A stretch of 64,000 nucleotides of DNA from Gammaproteobacteria bacterium (GTDB lineage: Bacteria > Pseudomonadota > Gammaproteobacteria > Steroidobacterales > Steroidobacteraceae). This document shows, piece after piece, positions 9,397 to 18,168 of this stretch. The stretch spans positions 1-64,000 of the forward strand of contig PLAH01000181.1 in assembly GCA_003134045.1 (NCBI GenBank), written 5' to 3'. A program made the translations under genes and the position numbers. The number at the start of each line of letters is the position of its first letter. Within the stretch, counting starts at the first letter, position 1. The notes under the pieces were generated by a model. The model saw only the letters and a program-made list of their open reading frames with translations, was not told the DNA's origin and ran no database searches.

Positions 9397-11595
9397 TTAG
9401 AAACGAGCATTCAGCACGATTCCGTAGGTTCGCGGGTCGTAGGGTATGGTGGTGTAAACATTTTGCTGGACCATCAAGTAGTTCTTGTACTGGTTGTTGC
9501 CGACGTTTCTCAAGTAGGTAGTCACGAAATACTTCTTGTCGCTGGATGCCCACATGAGGTTCAAATCGCCCACCACCTGACCAGCGACATGGTTATAAGG
9601 CAACCACCCCGGATCGATGGCGGGCACATAACTGAGCTCATGGGCCGAGAGAAATCTCACATCACCGTGGAACGTGAGTGCGGAACCGCCCGGGAGCCTG
9701 AAGGAATGGTCATAGTATAGATTGGCAGTGAATGGAACGACCATGGGTATGCGGTCGAGGGAGAAGAAATCTGCAAACGTCACATTGGACCCCGGCCCAA
9801 TCGCTATTTCCGTGCCGTTCTTGTCCGTATATCTGGCATTCACGTATGAGAGATCGAGGCCGACGCGATCATCGGATGTGATCTTGTAGATCGTTTCCAG
9901 TTCCCCACCAAAGGACTGGGCCGGGGAGGATAAACTCACATTGGTGGGCGTGAGCCCGTTCGGCGTCACATTCACATCGGTCGTTTGGTAGCCGCTGTAG
10001 TGGTAGAAGTACGTAGCCCCGTTGACCTGCAGCGTATCGCCGAGGAAACGATTCTTGGAGCCCACCTCGTACGCGGTCAAGGTCTCCGCCTTCAACTCCA
10101 GGACAATGGGATTATTATCGGAGCCGGTGGCCACCGCGATATCCCCGGGCGAGAAGCCTGTAGACACCGACCCGTAAACCAAGTTCTTTGGGGTGAGATC
10201 GTGCTCGAGACGCACTTTATAGGTGACGTTGTTGAAGCGCCGAATACCGGCCTCTCCTGACAAGTTCTTCGTTTCCAGAGAGGACGATGTGTAGTTCTGA
10301 TCAACTCCGACGCGGGTATTGTCATAGCGCGCGCCGGCAGTCAGCCGCCACGCATCGGCGAAGTGATAAGTCGCCTCGCTGTACAGGCCCAAAGCCCGCG
10401 TGTTCTTGTCGAGCAATTCCGAGTCGAAGGCCAAGCCTGTCAGCGGGGGAGTGACGATGTCCACGATGTTCGAGTTCGCCAGATCGTTTTCATAGTACAT
10501 CGTCCCTACCTGCCAAGTGACCTTTTGATCATTATCAGAGGTCAGACGCAATTCTTCGGTATGAAAGTGATCCCGAGGCGTATTGGTGGTCTGGTTGAGC
10601 AACAGAAAAGACTGGGTGTAATTATTGTTATGAGACTCCCAGGTGCGTAAGGCAGGTTCGTAGGTCAAGGTGGCGAACCCGAGATTCCAATTGACGGTCG
10701 CCCAGTACTGCCGGAACTGATTGTTGCCGGTACCCGTGGGCGTGGCGACAAAATCATATGTATTCGGCTTCCCCGGTGGCAAAAGGACCGTCGTATCCCC
10801 GTTCCGGGTGACGTTATTTTCACCGGCCACCCCCACCAGCACGGACAGGTCGGAATTCGGCTGGTAAAGTAGCTTGACTCTGCCGTCGGTGGTGGTCAGC
10901 GCATTGTTATCGTCGCCGTAAAAGCCATCCCGCTGATAGCGATTGGCCGCGATACGTACCGCAAAGACATCGTCCAGCGGCAGATTCACCGCCCCCGTGT
11001 AGTGCTGCAAGGAATAATCACCGGCTTCCAGTGACACATCACCCCCGAACTCGTCCAGGTGCGGATCGGCCGTATGGATGGCGACGAGGCCGGACGTCGC
11101 GCTGCGGCCATACAATGTCCCCTGCGGACCACGCAGCACCTCGACGTGGTCGATGTCGTAACCTCCGCCGACCCCCTCATACACGCCATCGACGTACACG
11201 GCGGCAGCCGGCGCAGCGCTCACGCTCATCGCGCCCTGGTTCGATTGAATACCGCGAATCGTAATGTTGGAGGCCGCAGTGTCTGATCCGCTGGCAGTAT
11301 TGTTCGCTAATATCTGCGTGCCTTGCACTCCCGCAACATCTTCTAGAATTTGCGAGAGGGCATAGCGTCCCTCACTCCGAAGCTCGCCGCCCTCTAATAC
11401 GGTTAACGAGTCAGCGGTCTTTTGCACATCGGAGAGCCGGTGCTCCGCCGTGACTACAATTTCCATAAGTTGATCACTGCCGGAGGCGTCCGCGGCAGAC
11501 TGCGCTGCCTGCTGCGAATGGGCAACCGGTACATTGGCACCGAGGCACGCGATCGCGCCGAGCGCTGACGCAACAGTTAATTTATTTACAGTCAT
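9397..11595 (-). CDS. TonB-dependent outer-membrane receptor
   Basis: This 732-residue receptor imports a ligand across the outer membrane using TonB energy. A signal peptide (IACLGANVPVAHSQQ) is followed by a TonB-box-like region (QLMEIVVTAEHR). The plug domain has LRGPQGTLYGRSATSGLVAI. The beta-barrel ends in the terminal aromatic NARF. The start is supported by GGGGAGAAACAAG before the ATG. The 34216-36414 receptor is a close paralogue of the same length. The downstream secreted proteins on the same strand probably share its operon and ligand; the ligand is not identifiable. Confidence 0.93.
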   Translation of the reverse strand: MTVNKLTVASALGAIACLGANVPVAHSQQAAQSAADASGSDQLMEIVVTAEHRLSDVQKTADSLTVLEGGELRSEGRYALSQILEDVAGVQGTQILANNTASGSDTAASNITIRGIQSNQGAMSVSAAPAAAVYVDGVYEGVGGGYDIDHVEVLRGPQGTLYGRSATSGLVAIHTADPHLDEFGGDVSLEAGDYSLQHYTGAVNLPLDDVFAVRIAANRYQRDGFYGDDNNALTTTDGRVKLLYQPNSDLSVLVGVAGENNVTRNGDTTVLLPPGKPNTYDFVATPTGTGNNQFRQYWATVNWNLGFATLTYEPALRTWESHNNNYTQSFLLLNQTTNTPRDHFHTEELRLTSDNDQKVTWQVGTMYYENDLANSNIVDIVTPPLTGLAFDSELLDKNTRALGLYSEATYHFADAWRLTAGARYDNTRVGVDQNYTSSSLETKNLSGEAGIRRFNNVTYKVRLEHDLTPKNLVYGSVSTGFSPGDIAVATGSDNNPIVLELKAETLTAYEVGSKNRFLGDTLQVNGATYFYHYSGYQTTDVNVTPNGLTPTNVSLSSPAQSFGGELETIYKITSDDRVGLDLSYVNARYTDKNGTEIAIGPGSNVTFADFFSLDRIPMVVPFTANLYYDHSFRLPGGSALTFHGDVRFLSAHELSYVPAIDPGWLPYNHVAGQVVGDLNLMWASSDKKYFVTTYLRNVGNNQYKNYLMVQQNVYTTIPYDPRTYGIVLNARF

Positions 11596-11883
11596 CTTGT
11601 TTCTCCCCTCAACGTTCTATATCTTTTCTAGAGCGATGCCAGCACTAAATGCGACAGCTGTGACGACTATATCAGCAAAGAAATCGCGATTTATTTCGTA
11701 AACGCGAATACACCGCTCGGGTCTAGCCCCTAATGCATGAACTTCGTCATGAGTTAACATCTGACCAAGAATGCTGTGGGACCGCATGATTGCTGTTGCA
11801 ATCGAGCCCCCAACAACATCGAACATCAGGTAGCCAGCAAGAGCCGTGCGAGGCGCTATGCTTAAGGCCGCATCACAGGGGGA
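11596..11883. other. Divergent promoter region, no gene seen
   Basis: The stretch separates the minus-strand TonB receptor from the plus-strand NTF2-fold genes and should hold both promoters. A minus-strand open frame at 11617-11826 has no recognisable protein features. Confidence 0.5.
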
Positions 11884-12600
11884 ATGTCAATGTCCAAGAA
11901 TAAGCTCTCGCGCCTGCTGCCCTGCCTGGCGGCCGGTGCTGCATTATTGCTCGCCGCCTCCCCCGCAACTGTGGTGGCACAGCCACCGCCCCCGGGCACC
12001 CCACCTGCAGGCGCGCCCGGCGCACCCCCGCCCGGCGCACCGCCGGGAGGATTTAAATTCCCGGGATTGCCAAGACAAGGGTTCGACAATAACGGGCAGA
12101 ATCCGGCGAGCTACAACGCGGACGAGAAGGCGGCTGTTGCCGTCGCAGAGAAGTGGATCGAGACCATTAATAGCCGCGACGCCGACGGCCACATGGCGCT
12201 CATTGCCGACAATATCCTATTCCGGGCTGACCCCACACAACAACCGATGCGCGGCGCCCGCAAATACTGCTCGCATATGGTGGGTATCGGCGGCGCACCT
12301 TCTCCGGAAGTAAATACGTCCTTCACCATGTCGGAACTCTACGTCGTCGGTGGCAAGGGAGAGGCCCAGGTATTATTTTACCGCCATGACATCAATGGCC
12401 CGGCCGGCACGGCGGGCTTTTTGGGCGGCTATCGTGTCCCTGTGGCAGTGTTTTTGCGCATTCGTAATGGCAAGGTCATCGAGTGGTACGACATGCCGAC
12501 CAATAAGATCTCGATTGGGGCTTTACCTTTTTCTATCCCAACGGGCATGGCGGACAGAATTCCCCCTCAGTGCGCGAAATTCCCCGAAGGGAGCACTTGA
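11884..12600 (+). CDS. Secreted NTF2-fold (SnoaL-like) protein with Pro-rich N-terminus
   Basis: The 238-residue protein has a signal peptide ending at VVAQ, then a Pro/Gly/Ala tract (PPPPGTPPAGAPGAPPPGAP). A SnoaL/limonene-epoxide-hydrolase-like domain follows: AVAVAEKWIETINSRDADGH, then FLRIRNGKVIEWYDMP. In this fold the pocket may be catalytic or a simple ligand binder, and the chemistry cannot be deduced. An in-frame ATG at 11890 is an alternative start. The next gene begins 1 nt after its stop. Confidence 0.75.
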   Translation: MSMSKNKLSRLLPCLAAGAALLLAASPATVVAQPPPPGTPPAGAPGAPPPGAPPGGFKFPGLPRQGFDNNGQNPASYNADEKAAVAVAEKWIETINSRDADGHMALIADNILFRADPTQQPMRGARKYCSHMVGIGGAPSPEVNTSFTMSELYVVGGKGEAQVLFYRHDINGPAGTAGFLGGYRVPVAVFLRIRNGKVIEWYDMPTNKISIGALPFSIPTGMADRIPPQCAKFPEGST

Positions 12601-12601
12601 T

Positions 12602-13162
12602 ATGTCACAAATGAAACGTCGACGAGTCCACTGGACCGCGCTTGCGGCGGTCGCCAGCTTGATGATCGGTGGTGTGGCGGCGCCCGCACGCGCCTTGAGC
12701 TATCTGTACGCCACCGAAAAACCGGAATATTTTTTCAATCCCTTCGAGGAATCTGCGGCGCAGGCCGTCCGAGCGTGGTTTGCTTCGTGGCAATCGGGCA
12801 ACCCTCTGTTGCTCGGCGCGTTTGTGGATCCGAAGGTGACCTTCCGCAGCCGCCCGTCGGAATCATTGGGACACGGTCGCGACAACCTGCTGAGAGAGGT
12901 CTGCGGCTCTTTGGGTGGGAAACGCAACCTAATTGATCTGTTTGTCATCGGCGGTGATTATGATGCCGCGGTTCTCACCCGGTGGGAGGAAACCGATACT
13001 AAGGGCCAGGTGTCCCACATGAGCAGCTTCTTTCGTGTCCAGAAGGGGCTGATTGTCGAGTGGTCTGACATGTCCGACGATGCCGTCAGTCCAGCAGCGA
13101 AGGGCGCCGGCAATTCGGATGCATGCCGTGCGGTCGATACCGCGCTTCACCCAGCTAGCTGA
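12602..13162 (+). CDS. Secreted NTF2-fold (SnoaL-like) protein
   Basis: The start is the ATG one base after the preceding stop, because frames extending upstream would read through the previous gene. A 186-residue product results, with a twin-Arg-like MKRRRVHWTALAAVASL signal sequence. The body has AVRAWFASWQSGNPLLLGAF, DPKVTFRSRP, HGRDNLLREVCGSLGG and FRVQKGLIVEWSDM, the same fold as the preceding protein. The two are probably ancient tandem duplicates and may form a heterodimer. Confidence 0.72.
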   Translation: MSQMKRRRVHWTALAAVASLMIGGVAAPARALSYLYATEKPEYFFNPFEESAAQAVRAWFASWQSGNPLLLGAFVDPKVTFRSRPSESLGHGRDNLLREVCGSLGGKRNLIDLFVIGGDYDAAVLTRWEETDTKGQVSHMSSFFRVQKGLIVEWSDMSDDAVSPAAKGAGNSDACRAVDTALHPAS

Positions 13163-13294
13163 ACGTTTGCACCGTGCCCTACAGTCTGTCCGAAACTTCG
13201 CGCCGGAAGGTGGGTTCTCGCCAAATTGTCTCATCCGATGATAGAGGCGCAACCATGGCTGGGTACACGGGCTGCGCCTGCTGCGACACACGTC

Positions 13295-13420
13295 GATCGC
13301 GTGAAGGACATGCCAGTGCTCGCCGCCTACCAGGCGCGTTGCGAGGCGCGGCCCGCGTTCATACGTGCGCTGGCCAGCCAGCTCGCTCACTTCGAGAGGA
13401 ACGCGCCGATGGCGGCCTGA
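13295..13420 (+). pseudogene. Glutathione S-transferase C-terminal fragment
   Basis: The frame DRVKDMPVLAAYQARCEARP followed by AFIRALASQLAHFE matches the C-terminal helix region of bacterial GSTs. No thioredoxin-like N-terminal domain precedes it; upstream codons are unrelated. It is a decayed remnant. Confidence 0.6.
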
Positions 13421-13525
13421 TCAGCCGATATCTCTCCGCGACACGATTGCTGCCAGCCGCAGTTGCCGGGATCGGCGCCGGCAATGCATATTGTCCGACG
13501 AATTGACTATCAGCGGAAGGGTAGC

Positions 13526-14113
13526 ATGACCAGTTCAATCAGTGCGCTAAAGTGGTCGGTACTATTCGCGTGCACGTCGCTACTGAGCGCATGCGGCAGC
13601 ACTGCACCATCCGCCTCCGCCGACAGGTCCGCGGGCGATGCAGCGTCCGCAGCCGCCGCAAGAAGCCCCTATAAGCCCTCGTCCACATTCCAGGAGATCA
13701 TGGATTCGGTAGTCGATTTCTCCGGAGACTACATCTGGAATGCAGTTTCCACGACGGTCGACGGGCAAGGCACACACGAGACGCAGCCGCACACCGACGA
13801 GGAATGGCATGAATTCCGCCGCCGTGCGGTGCTACTGGTCGAGGCCGCGAATCTCATCGCCGTTCCAGGGCGTAAGGTGGCCCACGGCGACAGGACCGTC
13901 GAGGACAAGCAGCCGCTGGACGTGACAATGATTCAGCAGCGGCTGGATACCGGCCACGAACAACTGGTGGGTTTCGCCAGTGCGCTGCGCGAGGTGTCAT
14001 TGAAGCTGGTAGATGCAGCCGACAAGCGCGACTTGGCGGCAATCACCGATCTGGGCGGCACGCTGGACGAAGTCTGCGAGTCCTGCCACAAGGTTTTCTG
14101 GTATCCCGATTAG
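13526..14113 (+). CDS. Lipoprotein with C-terminal CxxCH haem motif (cytochrome c'-like)
   Basis: This is a 195-residue exported protein. The ATG at 13526 is preferred over an upstream ATG at 13463 because GGAAGG lies 5 nt before it and it opens the signal sequence, which ends in a lipobox (LLSAC). The helical body has DEEWHEFRRRAVLLVEAANL and a C-terminal CESCHKVFWYPD. A single C-terminal CxxCH after a four-helix-like body is the layout of cytochrome c'/c-556 proteins, which transfer electrons or bind small gases. The mature protein would be membrane-anchored by lipid. Confidence 0.75.
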   Translation: MTSSISALKWSVLFACTSLLSACGSTAPSASADRSAGDAASAAAARSPYKPSSTFQEIMDSVVDFSGDYIWNAVSTTVDGQGTHETQPHTDEEWHEFRRRAVLLVEAANLIAVPGRKVAHGDRTVEDKQPLDVTMIQQRLDTGHEQLVGFASALREVSLKLVDAADKRDLAAITDLGGTLDEVCESCHKVFWYPD

Positions 14114-14408
14114 CCGGCCGGCAGCCCCAGCCAAGTAATCGCGGCTTAAGGGCTGACCCTGCCCGATATCCACGTCGATCAGACCTGTGCAGCTGCAAGG
14201 CTGCGCTCGAAATCTGCAGGTGATCGATAGTCGATGGCCGAGTGCAGACACCGCACAAAATGTTGGGAGCATGCGCGCTTGACAGCTGCGTATCGCGGAC
14301 ACGCACGGGCACAACCGCGCAACGACGAGGATACTCAGACTACTGGCCAGGCTCTGTGCGACACCGTATGTACGCAGGCTGAACTTCCGCGACTTGGTGC
14401 CGGCCCGG
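14114..14408. other. Gene-free stretch
   Basis: I see no convincing coding frame or structured RNA here. It leads into the fragment-rich region on the right. Confidence 0.5.
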
Positions 14409-14774
14409 CTATTGACCGGCAAGCAACGCATGCGACCTGCGGGCATTCACCTGATTCAAAGTCCGTCGTGGTTTAATCAGAAAGTCCCAGGTGTCGTCAC
14501 CAGCGTTTGGCATGCAAGCCATCGCGGGAAGTTGTCGATATGAATATTCCGGCTGATACGTCGATACGCGTTCCCCACGCATGTGGATGCGATGCATCTT
14601 GATCGGCTCGGACTGCATCGCATCCTCGGGTAGTTCCCCGCGAACATCGTCGGGCGCAGTGATGAAGGCCTGCTGCGGATTGTTTTGCTCGACCTTGAGG
14701 TTCAAGTCCTTGATCTTGGCCAGCGTCTCCGGCGCGCTCTTCACGTGGAATCCGAAATGGTTCTTCGCGGCGGT
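14409..14774 (-). pseudogene. VOC/glyoxalase-type protein fragment
   Basis: In one minus-strand frame the sequence reads KNHFGFHVKSAPETLAKIKD and later NNPQQAFITAPDDVR, typical of secreted VOC (glyoxalase/bleomycin-resistance) proteins. The N-terminal half and start codon are missing, and the tail after about 14470 looks unrelated. It lies directly downstream of an intact two-domain VOC gene and may be the remnant of a tandem neighbour. Confidence 0.7.
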
Positions 14775-14786
14775 ATGTAGGCTCCG

Positions 14787-15815
14787 CTATTGCGCCCCGC
14801 GGGAGATGAGCTCATACATCAAGCCGTTAATGTCGCGAACAAAGACGTTGCCGGTGCCGTTCGCGCGCTTTATGGCCTTGCCGCCAGTCGAGAAAACCGT
14901 ACCGCCGGCCTTCTTCCATTGATCGACAGCGGCATCGATGTCCCGCACGACCATGGTGAGTGCAGGCGAACCCGGATCCGCGGCGGCAGGTGCAGCCTTC
15001 GCACGCGGAACGCCGACGTATTCGATTAAACCGAAGTCCAGCGTCGTGCCCGCAATGCTGCCGTGTGTGATGCGCCATTGCGCTCCGGGCAAGTTGATAA
15101 GAGTGGCGGCGACCGCACTCGTCCCCAATTGCCCTGTCGGTCGCGAGACGACGAAACCGATCGCATCCTGCAGAAATGTCACGGTGCGCACAGAGTCTTC
15201 GATCGACAGATTCACCGAGCCGCCCAGAACCATATCGGCGGAATTCGCGGCGGACGCGGGCAGCGGATCCGGCTGGATGAGCTGAATAAAGAATCCGTCG
15301 GGGTCGCGAACGACCAGTCCACGCATCTTGCTGCCCGGGTTGCCGGATGGATTCACCGGCTCGCCACCTGCCGTCACAATGGTCGTCTTCGCGGCCTTGA
15401 GTTTCGCGAACATCTGGTCCATGTCGCGGATCTGAAGAACCAACGTGACGACGCCCGGGTCCTGAAGGTTTGGCACAAAGTTCTTCCGGGTTGTTCCGGT
15501 GAATTCCGTGAGTTCAAAACCAAACGGTGCGTTTGGAACACTGAGGACCGCAGCGCGGAGCTTCGCGCCTTGCGTCCCGGTGAACTTCGACATGTCTTCG
15601 TTGAGAGCCGTCGGCTGTGTCGCTAGCGGGTCGCTCGCTCCAACCGTCAATCCGATCACATCGCGATAAAACGGCACGGTCTTCTCGAGACTGTCCACAG
15701 CGTGCGCAAGATTCTGAAACTGGATAACCGGAGTTGCCGGGGTCTGTTGTCCAAGAAGCAGGACGGGTAGCGTCAGTCCTACCATGGTAAGCGTCAAGAG
15801 TGTTTTTGGAGACAT
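14787..15815 (-). CDS. Secreted two-domain VOC (glyoxalase/dioxygenase superfamily) protein
   Basis: The real start is the ATG at 15815 (MSPKTLLTLTMVGL, a signal peptide); the longer open frame to 16154 is a transposase remnant. The 342-residue product carries two VOC modules: FQNLAHAVDSLEKTVPFYRD to VVRDPDGFFIQLIQP, and VNLSIEDSVRTVTFLQDAIG to FVRDINGLMYELISRG. Metal ligands are not fully conserved, so catalysis is uncertain. A similar secreted VOC protein is encoded at 18239-19342. Confidence 0.78.
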   Translation of the reverse strand: MSPKTLLTLTMVGLTLPVLLLGQQTPATPVIQFQNLAHAVDSLEKTVPFYRDVIGLTVGASDPLATQPTALNEDMSKFTGTQGAKLRAAVLSVPNAPFGFELTEFTGTTRKNFVPNLQDPGVVTLVLQIRDMDQMFAKLKAAKTTIVTAGGEPVNPSGNPGSKMRGLVVRDPDGFFIQLIQPDPLPASAANSADMVLGGSVNLSIEDSVRTVTFLQDAIGFVVSRPTGQLGTSAVAATLINLPGAQWRITHGSIAGTTLDFGLIEYVGVPRAKAAPAAADPGSPALTMVVRDIDAAVDQWKKAGGTVFSTGGKAIKRANGTGNVFVRDINGLMYELISRGAQ

Positions 15816-15919
15816 GCGCGGCAGTATAACCCGGGGAGGAGGATTGGGAAGGATAAGCACACTTTTCGGTAGAAGCCACTGTGCCGGGCAGCTCAGCGAG
15901 TAGCAATCCCCTGCGCTGA

Positions 15920-16306
15920 CCGCCGCCGTATGCGAGCGCAGCTTGCTGTTCGGCGCAAACACGCCGTGATAGCGAGTGAGGTTCACTAGCGGCTTCGGCA
16001 CCAGTGAGGCAAGGCGTGCGATGAAGTCGAGCGGATCGAAAAAAACATGCGTGGTGCCATCTCGATACGGGGTCTTGAGCGTGTAGCGCACATGACCGCA
16101 CTCGGTCAGCGCGATGCGTTCTTGGAGACGGCCGGACGGGCGATGTAGCGGCACAGCCGTTCGAGTTTGGCGCGGTCATTCGCGCCCGCCCATACACCCG
16201 TATGCAGCGAGAAGCCATTGGCTCTGGCGAGCGCTGCGTCACTGTGCGATTCACCGGCGGGGAGCGTCCGTAAGGTAAAGGCCTTCTTGCCAACATGCCA
16301 GCCCAT
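15920..16306 (-). pseudogene. IS91-family transposase remnant, frameshifted
   Basis: Two frames together spell the C-terminal part of an IS91/IS801-type transposase: GKKAFTLRTLP, NGFSLHTGVWAGANDRAKLE, RLCRYIARPAV, then after a frameshift near 16140 ERIALTECGHVRYTLKTPYR, DGTTHVFFDPLDFIARLASL and HGVFAPNSK. The N-terminal region and element ends are absent. It abuts a trpA fragment. Confidence 0.82.
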
Positions 16307-16314
16307 GGCAATAC

Positions 16315-16520
16315 GGTACCGGTAACGGATTGAGATAGCTCATCAACACCAATGGCGCCTTGGGCTTTTCCTTGGCCTCAGTCAGTGTGTTGAGAATCCA
16401 CTTGAGCGATGCACCCTGTTGTAACGCGGCGCGACTGCAACGCTGAATGGCCAGCCCATCGGCCATGGGATCGGAGAACGGCATACCGATCTCCATCACA
16501 TCGGCCAGCAGGCGCAGAGC
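16315..16520 (-). pseudogene. trpA: Tryptophan synthase alpha chain (trpA) internal fragment
   Basis: The minus-strand frame reads DVMEIGMPFSDPMADG, then AIQRCSRAALQQGASL and PLVLMSYLNPL. This is the substrate-binding region of TrpA, with the family catalytic Glu and Asp in MEIGMPFSDP. Only about 60 residues are present, sandwiched between two IS91-type remnants pointing away from each other. Confidence 0.8.
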
Positions 16521-16522
16521 CC

Positions 16523-16720
16523 GGCCCGCTGGATGACCTGCTCGGTCACTCGATCACGTATCGGATTGCAGTGGGGCCAACGGCCGGGCAGAAGCTGTTC
16601 ACGTTGCAGACGGTTCCGCCCAGGCTGCAGGGACTGGAAGGCGACCCGAACGGCGCGGCCCGCGCGGGCGGGTTTTCATTGCATGCCGGCGTGGACATCG
16701 CGCCCCAGCAGCGCGACAAG
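16523..16720 (+). pseudogene. IS91-family transposase remnant, opposite orientation
   Basis: The plus-strand frame reads LLGHSITYRIAVGPTAGQKL, FTLQTVPP and GGFSLHAGVDIAPQQRDK, the same transposase segment as the minus-strand copy at 15920-16306 but diverged in sequence. It runs in frame into a different protein fragment, giving a chimera. Confidence 0.78.
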
Positions 16721-16722
16721 AA

Positions 16723-16906
16723 CACCGGTGGATTGCGCGCCAAGGTGCGCATGAAGGCGGGCGATGTGGCGGCGATGCCGGCCGACATCCGCCATCAGGG
16801 CTACTCGCGCAAGCGCTCCATGCTGCTGGTGTGGGAAAACGCCACGCCCGGTCTCCCGGAGATGTACGAGACCGGAAAGCTCGAGCCCTACCCGATCGAG
16901 TTCTGA
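16723..16906 (+). pseudogene. C-terminal fragment of an unidentified (cupin-like) protein
   Basis: The frame reads LRAKVRMKAGDVAAMPADIR, HQGYSRKRSMLLVWENATPG and ends LEPYPIEF. The pattern of pGD, aMPADIRH and a terminal strand resembles a cupin-type barrel end, but I do not recognise the family. It follows the transposase segment without a stop, so no native start exists. Confidence 0.5.
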
Positions 16907-17710
16907 GCGCAGGGCGCAGGACCGTGATGCACCGAGCCGCACCGCGCGCACATGGCGACGCGGTGCGGCTGATCCACCGGAGCTTTCGCGCTGGCCGCTG
17001 CCGTTGACGACACGCCGTTGCTGCGGTGCGCAGGGCCCCTTGCCGCACGCCTTCATGCCCGGCGTCGCCCCCGTGGCCCCCGGCCAAGCCGTGCAAACAC
17101 CAGTCGATGCTCAGCATTCGCGAAACGCGAATGCTGAGATTGCAGAGCCAAAGGTGACGGCGGTGACCGTTCAGGTACATTCGGTACTTGCTAAGAACAA
17201 TACAGGCAGGCGCAATTCGACTTTGGAGCGCAGCTGATCGACGGGGGCGAAATGAACGGGCGCAACGGGGCATGTATGAGTCTGACGCTGTCGGGACACG
17301 GCGCGCCGGCGCAGTCCCATCATTCATTTCCCGTCGCCTGCATGAATCGTTCGATCGGTTGCACAGGCGGAAGGTGCGCGTCAGCACCGACGCGGCACGC
17401 TGAGCCGGCGCGGGCGGCAAGGCAGAAGAGCTGGGGATGGCTTGGGGCCAGCCGCAGCGTTGGGGACAGTACGGAGGCGGTTGGCGGCAGTCGGCATTCG
17501 GAGCCGACGTCAACCGCGTCTGTGGGGCGCCACTTGGGCGCATTGATAGGGGGAAAGCATGTACGCATCGAATAAGCAGGCCACCGGCCGGTGCCCGTCA
17601 TTGAGGGCTGTCCGGTGCCGTTTTCCAATTCGCGGCCGCATCTGCCGCTGATACACGTTCCTGCTTCCTAATCGAGTCAGTTGATCCAAACAAATTGGAG
17701 GGGAGTTGAG
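16907..17710. other. Gene-free stretch with a perfect hairpin
   Basis: No recognisable coding frame is present over about 800 nt. The notable element is the perfect hairpin at 17110-17138. The region looks like debris from the mobile-element rearrangements to its left. Confidence 0.5.
17110..17138. repeat. Perfect inverted repeat, 13-bp arms with AAA loop
   Basis: CTCAGCATTCGCG and its exact reverse complement are separated by AAA. No T run follows, so it is not a classic terminator. It could be the end of a mobile element (IS91-type ends contain hairpins) or a recombination or protein-binding site. Confidence 0.75.
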
Positions 17711-18061
17711 ATGATTATTCGCAATTCGCGTGGTGCCCTCGGCGCCAGTTCGCTGGCCTGCGTGGTGGGTTCGCTGTTGCCGATCAGCTGGGCGCATGCC
17801 CAGGGAGCCCAGCCGGCTGCCGCCGACGGCCAGCTCGAAGAGGTGGTCGTGGACAGCGGTGGCACCGACTGCGACTCTGTGGTCGCGGCGGTGAAGAAGG
17901 CGCTCGTCGGACCGCTACGCCATGTAATGGAGACCGGAAGTGATCCGGATCGCATCGGCTGCGCGAGCGCCCTGGCTGCGCTGCGTCCGCAGCCGGCTCG
18001 TCGAGGAACCGATCGTGCCCCCCACTCCGACGATTTAACGTTTGGGAGGATGAAGAAGTGA
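17711..18061 (+). pseudogene. Chimeric remnant: TonB-receptor-like leader fused to MBL-fold fragment
   Basis: A good ribosome-binding site (GGAGGGGAGTTGAG) precedes an ATG and a signal peptide ending AHAQ, followed by ADGQLEEVVV, the usual start of a TonB-dependent receptor. At the VVV the frame switches to VVVDSGGTDCDSVVAAVKKA, then GPLRHVMETGSDPDRIGCAS. This matches the internal MBL-fold segment of the 8153-9232 protein, including its unusual ETxxDPDRxGC. It ends in unrelated residues after 117 codons. It is probably a deletion fusion and non-functional. Confidence 0.75.
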
Positions 18062-18096
18062 TCTGTGATTTAACGTCCGGGAGGATGAAGAAGTGA
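18032..18096 (+). repeat. Tandem duplication of a 30-nt ribosome-binding segment
   Basis: Two copies (18032-18061 and 18067-18096) of GATTTAACGT followed by GGGAGGATGAAGAAGTGA are separated by 5 nt and differ at two positions. The first copy holds the stop of the chimeric remnant; the second provides the SD and GTG of the next small ORF. Confidence 0.85.
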
Positions 18097-18168
18097 ATCG
18101 ATCTAAGTTGTACGGCGCCGGACTTGCCCTCACGCTACTGCTCAGCGCCAGCACCGCGTGGGCTCAGG
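18060..18168 (+). repeat. Dispersed repeat, copy 1 (RBS plus signal peptide)
   Basis: About 105 nt nearly identical to 19423-19524: GATCTGTGATT, the GGAGGATGAAG ribosome-binding site, the GTG and the codons for the signal peptide through GCTCAGG. Copy 1 has a few extra bases before the GGAGG. Confidence 0.85.

Noticed and set aside
14787-16154. A single 455-residue protein reading from 16154
   Set aside because: The first about 78 residues are IS91-type transposase sequence; the VOC protein has its own signal peptide starting at 15815.
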